From positions 1-8,998 of the forward strand of contig JAFGFR010000322.1 of assembly GCA_016930955.1 (NCBI GenBank): DNA of 8,998 nt, in the 5' to 3' direction. The notes below the pieces were generated by a model. That model was given only the letters and a program-made list of their open reading frames with translations. It had not been told where the DNA came from and did not search any database. A program made the position numbers and the translations under genes. Positions 6,095 to 8,998 of the stretch are shown here, piece by piece; the first letter of the stretch is position 1, and each line of letters begins with the position of its first letter. The DNA is from Victivallales bacterium (GTDB taxonomy: Bacteria > Verrucomicrobiota > Lentisphaeria > Victivallales > JAADHT01).

Positions 6095-7075
6095 TTACAC
6101 TGCCATCCGTCTTCCGTCGTCAGTCATCTGTCCTCCGGTCTTGGTCCCAACAGATGCTATGGCACCCCGGTTTTCAAGCTCACCCCGGAGCCTCTCTACA
6201 GCGAGCTCCTTGGACTTGGCTTCCACGTCCAGCGTGAAATCGTGCCCCCTGGCGAGCCAGCATTCCGGGAAGTCGGCGGTGTCAATAAAATCAGCATGCG
6301 GCTCCGGCCTGCCGTCCGACCAGCCGGATTTAGGGCTGGATATATGAAAATAAGTCTCCTTCCCCACAGCCTTCCATGTTTCTGAGGCAAGGTCGCTTGC
6401 CTCCTCGGCAGACATGACGTCAGGGTTGCAGCGATGATGGTGGATGTCGTAGACCATCGGTATGCCGCATTCGGCACATACCCTATCGAGGTCGGCGGGT
6501 GTGTATGTCTTGTCGTCGTTCTCGACGGAAAGTCGCCCCCTCAGGGCGGACGGCAGCTTGCGGCAGACCTTCACAAACCTTTTTATCGCCTTGGCCTTTT
6601 CCCCGTAGGCCCCTCCGACATGTATGTTTATCACATCAGCGCCGATCAAATCTGCGAGAAAGTGCTGGTACTCCAGCTCGCGGACTGAACTTGCAACAAC
6701 ACTCTCCCTGGGAGAGTTGATCACCACAAACTGATCGGGATGAAAACTCAGACGCAAGTCGTTCGACGACGCAAAGTCCCTCACCGAGGCAAGGATCTCC
6801 AGTATCTCGCAGGCATCGGGAAGGTCGCCAATGCTGTAGCCCACATCAGGATGCGTGAACAACGGGAACAGCGGGCTCATCACACGGAACGCCCCGATGC
6901 CCCTGACAAGGCAGATGCCCAAAGAATCCAGAAGACTGCGCGAATTGTACAGGCACAACTCGGAAAGTCTAGCTGCCCTTTCGCGCTTCCCGAGTTTTCC
7001 GATCACCCTCGCGGTGGCATGCCTGTACCTCACCGGCTCAGACACAAATAGACAACAAAGCCCAAGCCTGATCAT
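6095..7075 (-). CDS. uvsE: UV damage endonuclease (UvdE/UvsE family)
   Basis: This 326-residue protein is a TIM-barrel metal-dependent endonuclease that nicks DNA 5' of UV photoproducts, starting an excision repair route that does not need UvrABC. Family motifs are strong: RLGLCC (3-8), SFHPDQFVV (110-118), NIHVGGAYGEK (140-150), LSVENDD (172-178), VYDIHHHRCNP (198-208), HISSPKSGW (234-242), PHADF (249-253) and LDVEAKSKE (282-290). Likely metal ligands include H112, H142, E175, D200, H203, H250 and E285. The start at 7075 is backed by AGGAGG about 8-9 bases upstream. The last 15 or so residues (TKTGGQMTDDGRRMAV) are encoded by a heptamer repeat and are probably not part of the ancestral protein. 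It is not obviously connected to the glycan genes around it. Confidence 0.95.
   Translation of the reverse strand: MIRLGLCCLFVSEPVRYRHATARVIGKLGKRERAARLSELCLYNSRSLLDSLGICLVRGIGAFRVMSPLFPLFTHPDVGYSIGDLPDACEILEILASVRDFASSNDLRLSFHPDQFVVINSPRESVVASSVRELEYQHFLADLIGADVINIHVGGAYGEKAKAIKRFVKVCRKLPSALRGRLSVENDDKTYTPADLDRVCAECGIPMVYDIHHHRCNPDVMSAEEASDLASETWKAVGKETYFHISSPKSGWSDGRPEPHADFIDTADFPECWLARGHDFTLDVEAKSKELAVERLRGELENRGAIASVGTKTGGQMTDDGRRMAV
6105..6132 (-). repeat. Inverted heptamer array inside the UV endonuclease 3' end
   Basis: Read on the minus strand, four 7-base units GACAGAT, GACTGAC, GACGGAA, GACGGAT match the heptamer family at 5972-6041 but in the opposite orientation. TCTGTCCTCC at 6127-6136 is an exact 10-base complement of 5989-5998, so the two arrays could pair into a long imperfect hairpin between the convergent genes, perhaps acting as a two-way terminator. 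The units also supply the last codons of the UV endonuclease gene. Confidence 0.7.
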
Positions 7076-7254
7076 TATGGCTTCCTCCTACAAATTGACC
7101 CGGTGATACCCGCCAAACATCCATTCGGTCACCTTCGTTCCGATTTCGTTTCCCGTCATCCTCTGCGCGAGTCATTTCCTGCGTATCCGAACGCTTGAGC
7201 TCAGGAGCGATTTATCGTCCGCTGAAGCGATTTGTTAAAATTCTAGAGCCAATT
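7076..7254. other. Intergenic region upstream of UV endonuclease
   Basis: No convincing gene is seen in these 179 bases. The part nearest the gene contains its AGGAGG ribosome binding site. AGCGATTT occurs twice in direct orientation (7206-7213 and 7226-7233), 20 bases apart, or about two helix turns, and a TGAGCTCA palindrome lies at 7196-7203; these could be operator parts. A 23-codon minus-strand frame (7088-7159) has no support beyond being open. The right end joins the second copy of the 19-base element. Confidence 0.45.
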
Positions 7255-7263
7255 TCAAAACTC
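7245..7263 (-). promoter_or_regulatory. Recurrent 19-base upstream element, copy 2
   Basis: This is identical over 19 bases to 5055-5073 and has the same orientation. Unlike the other two copies it is not just before a start codon: the nearest downstream minus-strand start is the UV endonuclease ATG, 169 bases away. Its first nine bases on the minus strand, GAG TTT TGA, also form the end of the open frame that continues past the sulfatase TAG. It may drive the UV endonuclease with a long leader, or be left over from a lost gene. Confidence 0.55.
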
Positions 7264-7416
7264 ATTATTTCTGAGCCAATCGGTCACGCGGGCTTCATCC
7301 TCCCCGGTCCAGCCGGTAAAGGCATTGTTCATAATATCGCCATAGTCTGAGGAAGGATTACCCTTCAGGTCGTAAGAGTCATCATAGTATAAGCCGCGCT
7401 TGGCCTGGCGCTGGAA
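7255..7416 (-). pseudogene. In-frame continuation of the sulfatase past a TAG codon
   Basis: Directly after the sulfatase TAG (7417-7419) the same frame stays open for 53 codons to TGA at 7255-7257. The encoded peptide looks like real protein: it includes FQRQAKRGLYYDDSYDL, SSDYGDIMNNAFTGW and EDEARVTDWLRN, with a balanced composition and about 60% GC at third positions by hand count. The simplest reading is the original C-terminus of the sulfatase, cut off by a nonsense change. Readthrough or a sequencing error are alternatives. It has no start codon or ribosome binding site of its own. Confidence 0.6.
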
Positions 7417-8745
7417 CTAAGCGAAATTATGTCTCCGCCAGTCGTGCCACAGGTCAAGCGTCGCTTTGCGATCGACTTCTCCATCAATAATCGCAAGCAA
7501 CTCCGCCGCCGTCTCGGGTTCTAGATCAATGAGATTATTCAATTCCCCGGGGTCATTGCGCAGGTCAAAAAGGCATGACGAATAGCCCTCATGTACAATC
7601 AGCTTGTAGTCTCCCTTGCGAAGCATCCACGACATTGTGTTGGATGTCACTCCAGAATAGCTGGCAAGCGCCCAGCCCCGACTTTGCCTTGTCTCTCCAC
7701 AGGCCAGCGGCAATAGTGATTCCCCGTCAAAGCTCTTGCGCCTCTCGATTCCCGCCAGATCGCAGATGGTAGGTGCGATGTCAATCAGCGATACCGGGGT
7801 CTCGATGCACTGTTGCGGCCTGATCCCCGGGCCCTTCATGATGAGAGGCACCCGTGCTGATCCCTCAAACAAACTCATTTTGTAGTACTGCTGGTGGTGA
7901 TCAAGAGCCAGCTCGCCATGGTCACTCGATACAATGACAACCGTCTCGTCTGTCAGGCCGGATTCCTGTAGCGCCGACATGATGTCCCCGACAATCGCAT
8001 CCGCTTCAGCGCACATTGCAAAGTAGATTCGGCGGATTTGCCTGACCGTCGCCTCGTCAAGTCCCTGTCGCCACGCCTTGGATCTTTTCTGGTACTCATC
8101 GACTGGATGTCTGCTCTCGTCCATGCGGGGAGCATCGACCAGTGCTTCGGGAATTTGGTCCAACCAGAATTGATTCGTGCGGAAGGCGGGGTGAACGAGG
8201 CCGGGGTTGAGAGTGATAAAGAAGGGTTGATCACCGGCCTTGCGCGAACGGATGAATTCAATCGCCCGGGCGCAAGTCTCCCAATCACCCCGGTGAAACT
8301 CCCGCTCGTCTCCAGGGGCCACACTGAATTCCTGGGCAGGATCCGCGTTCATGACCGGGTGGCGTGCAGTGTTCAAAGGCTCAATAAAATCTGCCACGCG
8401 GTTCATCACAGAATGCCCCCCCGTAAGGTGATCCATGTATTTCCCAAGCAAAAGCACATCGTAAGTTTCGCACAAGCCGCGATGATAGGTCCACATGCCC
8501 TGTTCCAGACCCTTGAAGTTGCCCCAACTCTCACATTTGTGGGTGTAGGCCCCGGCGAGCATGTTCGCACGGGATGGGCAGCAGATAGGGTTTGTGCAAT
8601 AGGCATTCCGGAAGAGTGTTCCTTCTGTTGCCAACCTGTCGATATTCGGTGTCGCCTTGGCCATGGCCGGGTGAATCTTCTGGCACCCGAGCATGCGGCC
8701 ATCCCAACTCTCAGCATGAAACTGTACAATGTTGCGTTGTGCCAT
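7417..8745 (-). CDS. Sulfatase, arylsulfatase-K-like (candidate glucuronate-2-sulfatase)
   Basis: This 442-residue protein is an alkaline-phosphatase-fold sulfatase. The formylglycine signature is NPICCPSRANMLAG, with C55 of C-C-P-S-R as the residue to be modified by a sulfatase-maturing enzyme. Other active-site parts are E12 and D15 in HAESWDGR, K102 in GKYMD, H111 in GGHS, D275-H276 in SSDHGE, and K289. The run CESWGNFKGLE (71-81) plus GGHSVMNRV closely recalls animal arylsulfatase K, which removes 2-O-sulfate from glucuronate in heparan and related glycans; that substrate is inferred. Most sulfatases start their metal site with Asp, but here it is E12. There is no signal peptide, so it may act in the cytoplasm. 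AGGAG sits 6 bases before the ATG. The frame seems cut short by TAG, with coding-like sequence continuing to 7255. Confidence 0.92.
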   Translation of the reverse strand: MAQRNIVQFHAESWDGRMLGCQKIHPAMAKATPNIDRLATEGTLFRNAYCTNPICCPSRANMLAGAYTHKCESWGNFKGLEQGMWTYHRGLCETYDVLLLGKYMDHLTGGHSVMNRVADFIEPLNTARHPVMNADPAQEFSVAPGDEREFHRGDWETCARAIEFIRSRKAGDQPFFITLNPGLVHPAFRTNQFWLDQIPEALVDAPRMDESRHPVDEYQKRSKAWRQGLDEATVRQIRRIYFAMCAEADAIVGDIMSALQESGLTDETVVIVSSDHGELALDHHQQYYKMSLFEGSARVPLIMKGPGIRPQQCIETPVSLIDIAPTICDLAGIERRKSFDGESLLPLACGETRQSRGWALASYSGVTSNTMSWMLRKGDYKLIVHEGYSSCLFDLRNDPGELNNLIDLEPETAAELLAIIDGEVDRKATLDLWHDWRRHNFA

Positions 8746-8762
8746 ACCTCTCTCCTGATGAT

Positions 8763-8781
8763 AGAGCCAGTTTCAAAACTC
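8763..8781 (-). promoter_or_regulatory. Recurrent 19-base upstream element, copy 3
   Basis: The plus strand reads AGAGCCAGTTTCAAAACTC, one mismatch from the other two copies. The change makes the core a better dyad (AGTTT-CA-AAACT). It ends 17 bases before the sulfatase start codon, with the ribosome binding site in between, so it sits where a promoter -10 region, transcription start or operator would be expected. Confidence 0.6.
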
Positions 8782-8822
8782 CGCGTGAACCGCGTCGGGA
8801 GCGCAGGGGCGGCAGATGGTGC

Positions 8823-8872
8823 GGCGAAATGGCTGGTGCATACCCGAAGCTGTCTGTGCCTGCCATTTCGCC
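8823..8872. repeat. Inverted repeat, 11-base arms
   Basis: GGCGAAATGGC (8823-8833) and GCCATTTCGCC (8862-8872) are perfect complements around a 28-base loop, with weaker pairing continuing outwards. There is no T-run beside it, so a simple intrinsic terminator is not supported. Confidence 0.7.
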
Positions 8873-8932
8873 GTGGCACATGCCGCACCTCCGTCCCAAC
8901 CCTTTGGGCGGCAAGCTATGTTTTGCGCGAAT

Positions 8933-8992
8933 GCCACGCCGGATCAATCGGGACAGACCATACAGGTATGCCCGCTCCCGCATCGGCGTGGC
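8933..8992. repeat. Inverted repeat, 9-base arms
   Basis: GCCACGCCG (8933-8941) and CGGCGTGGC (8984-8992) are perfect complements around a 42-base loop. Together with the repeat at 8823-8872 this makes two GC-rich stem-loops in 170 bases, which is more structure than expected for ordinary spacer DNA. Confidence 0.6.
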
Positions 8993-8998
8993 CTAGCA

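Larger units (their letters stand above)
8782..8998. other. Non-coding region upstream of sulfatase with inverted repeats
   Basis: No frame in these 217 bases encodes a recognisable protein; the open frames on both strands have Arg/Pro/Cys/His-rich, low-plausibility translations. The region contains two inverted repeats (listed separately) and a small CCCAA-CCCT-TTGGG hairpin at 8898-8911 or nearby. It may hold the terminator of a gene to the right, part of a dispersed repeat, or structured RNA. Confidence 0.4.

Noticed and set aside
5972..6136. CRISPR array
   Set aside because: Units are 7-8 bases with no spacers and no cas genes nearby.
6053..6385. Plus-strand open frame of 110 codons
   Set aside because: It covers repeats and the antisense of the UV endonuclease; no ribosome binding site or protein-like features.
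7088..7159. Small 23-residue minus-strand gene ahead of the UV endonuclease
   Set aside because: AGAGG directly abuts its ATG with no spacing, and the frame is too short to support without conservation data.
7417..7419. TAG decoded as pyrrolysine in the sulfatase, prompted by the nearby methyltransferase-like URO-D protein
   Set aside because: TAG ends several other genes in the window, sulfatases do not use pyrrolysine, and no pyl genes are present here.
8592..8996. Open frames on both strands in the right end (134 codons plus, 90 codons minus)
   Set aside because: The plus frame runs antisense to the sulfatase start and both translations are Arg/Cys/Pro-rich with no recognised domain.

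Overview
The window reads as chromosomal DNA from a carbohydrate-degrading bacterium, moderately GC-rich, with good AGGAG-type ribosome binding sites on most minus-strand genes. The mix of a GH29 alpha-L-fucosidase, an arylsulfatase-K-like sulfatase, a uroporphyrinogen-decarboxylase-like (URO-D) protein and two cupin/AraC regulators is typical of polysaccharide-degrading members of the PVC group (Lentisphaerota, Kiritimatiellota, Planctomycetota). That placement is an inference from gene content; there is no rRNA or marker gene to fix it.

Layout. Positions 1-2950 hold a minus-strand operon transcribed from right to left: zinc-type medium-chain dehydrogenase, aldo/keto reductase, then a GH29 fucosidase cut by the window edge, with gaps of 56 and 15 bases. 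A divergent cupin/AraC regulator (3078-3992, +) sits in front of it. A URO-D-like gene (3956-5029, -) converges on that regulator and overlaps its 3' end; a second AraC regulator (5154-5972, +) diverges from the URO-D-like gene. Next comes a short convergent spacer filled with 7-mer and 8-mer tandem repeats (5972-6132), which runs into the 3' end of a UV damage endonuclease gene (6095-7075, -). A sparse stretch follows (7076-7254), then an arylsulfatase-K-like sulfatase (7417-8745, -) whose frame continues beyond an in-frame TAG to 7255. The last 217 bases have no convincing gene but contain two inverted repeats.

How the genes may work together. The fucosidase and the two oxidoreductases could release and oxidise or reduce a sugar from a fucose-containing glycan under control of the adjacent AraC protein. 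The sulfatase resembles the enzyme that removes 2-O-sulfate from glucuronate. Together they suggest a locus for scavenging sulfated, fucose- or uronate-containing glycans. The UV endonuclease looks unrelated.

The most unusual signals are: a 19-base element (AGAGCCAATTTCAAAACTC, plus strand) present twice exactly and once with one mismatch, always pointing the same way and twice lying 17-25 bases before a start codon; the in-frame TAG near the end of the sulfatase; and the composite heptamer/octamer repeat that supplies the last codons of the UV endonuclease gene.
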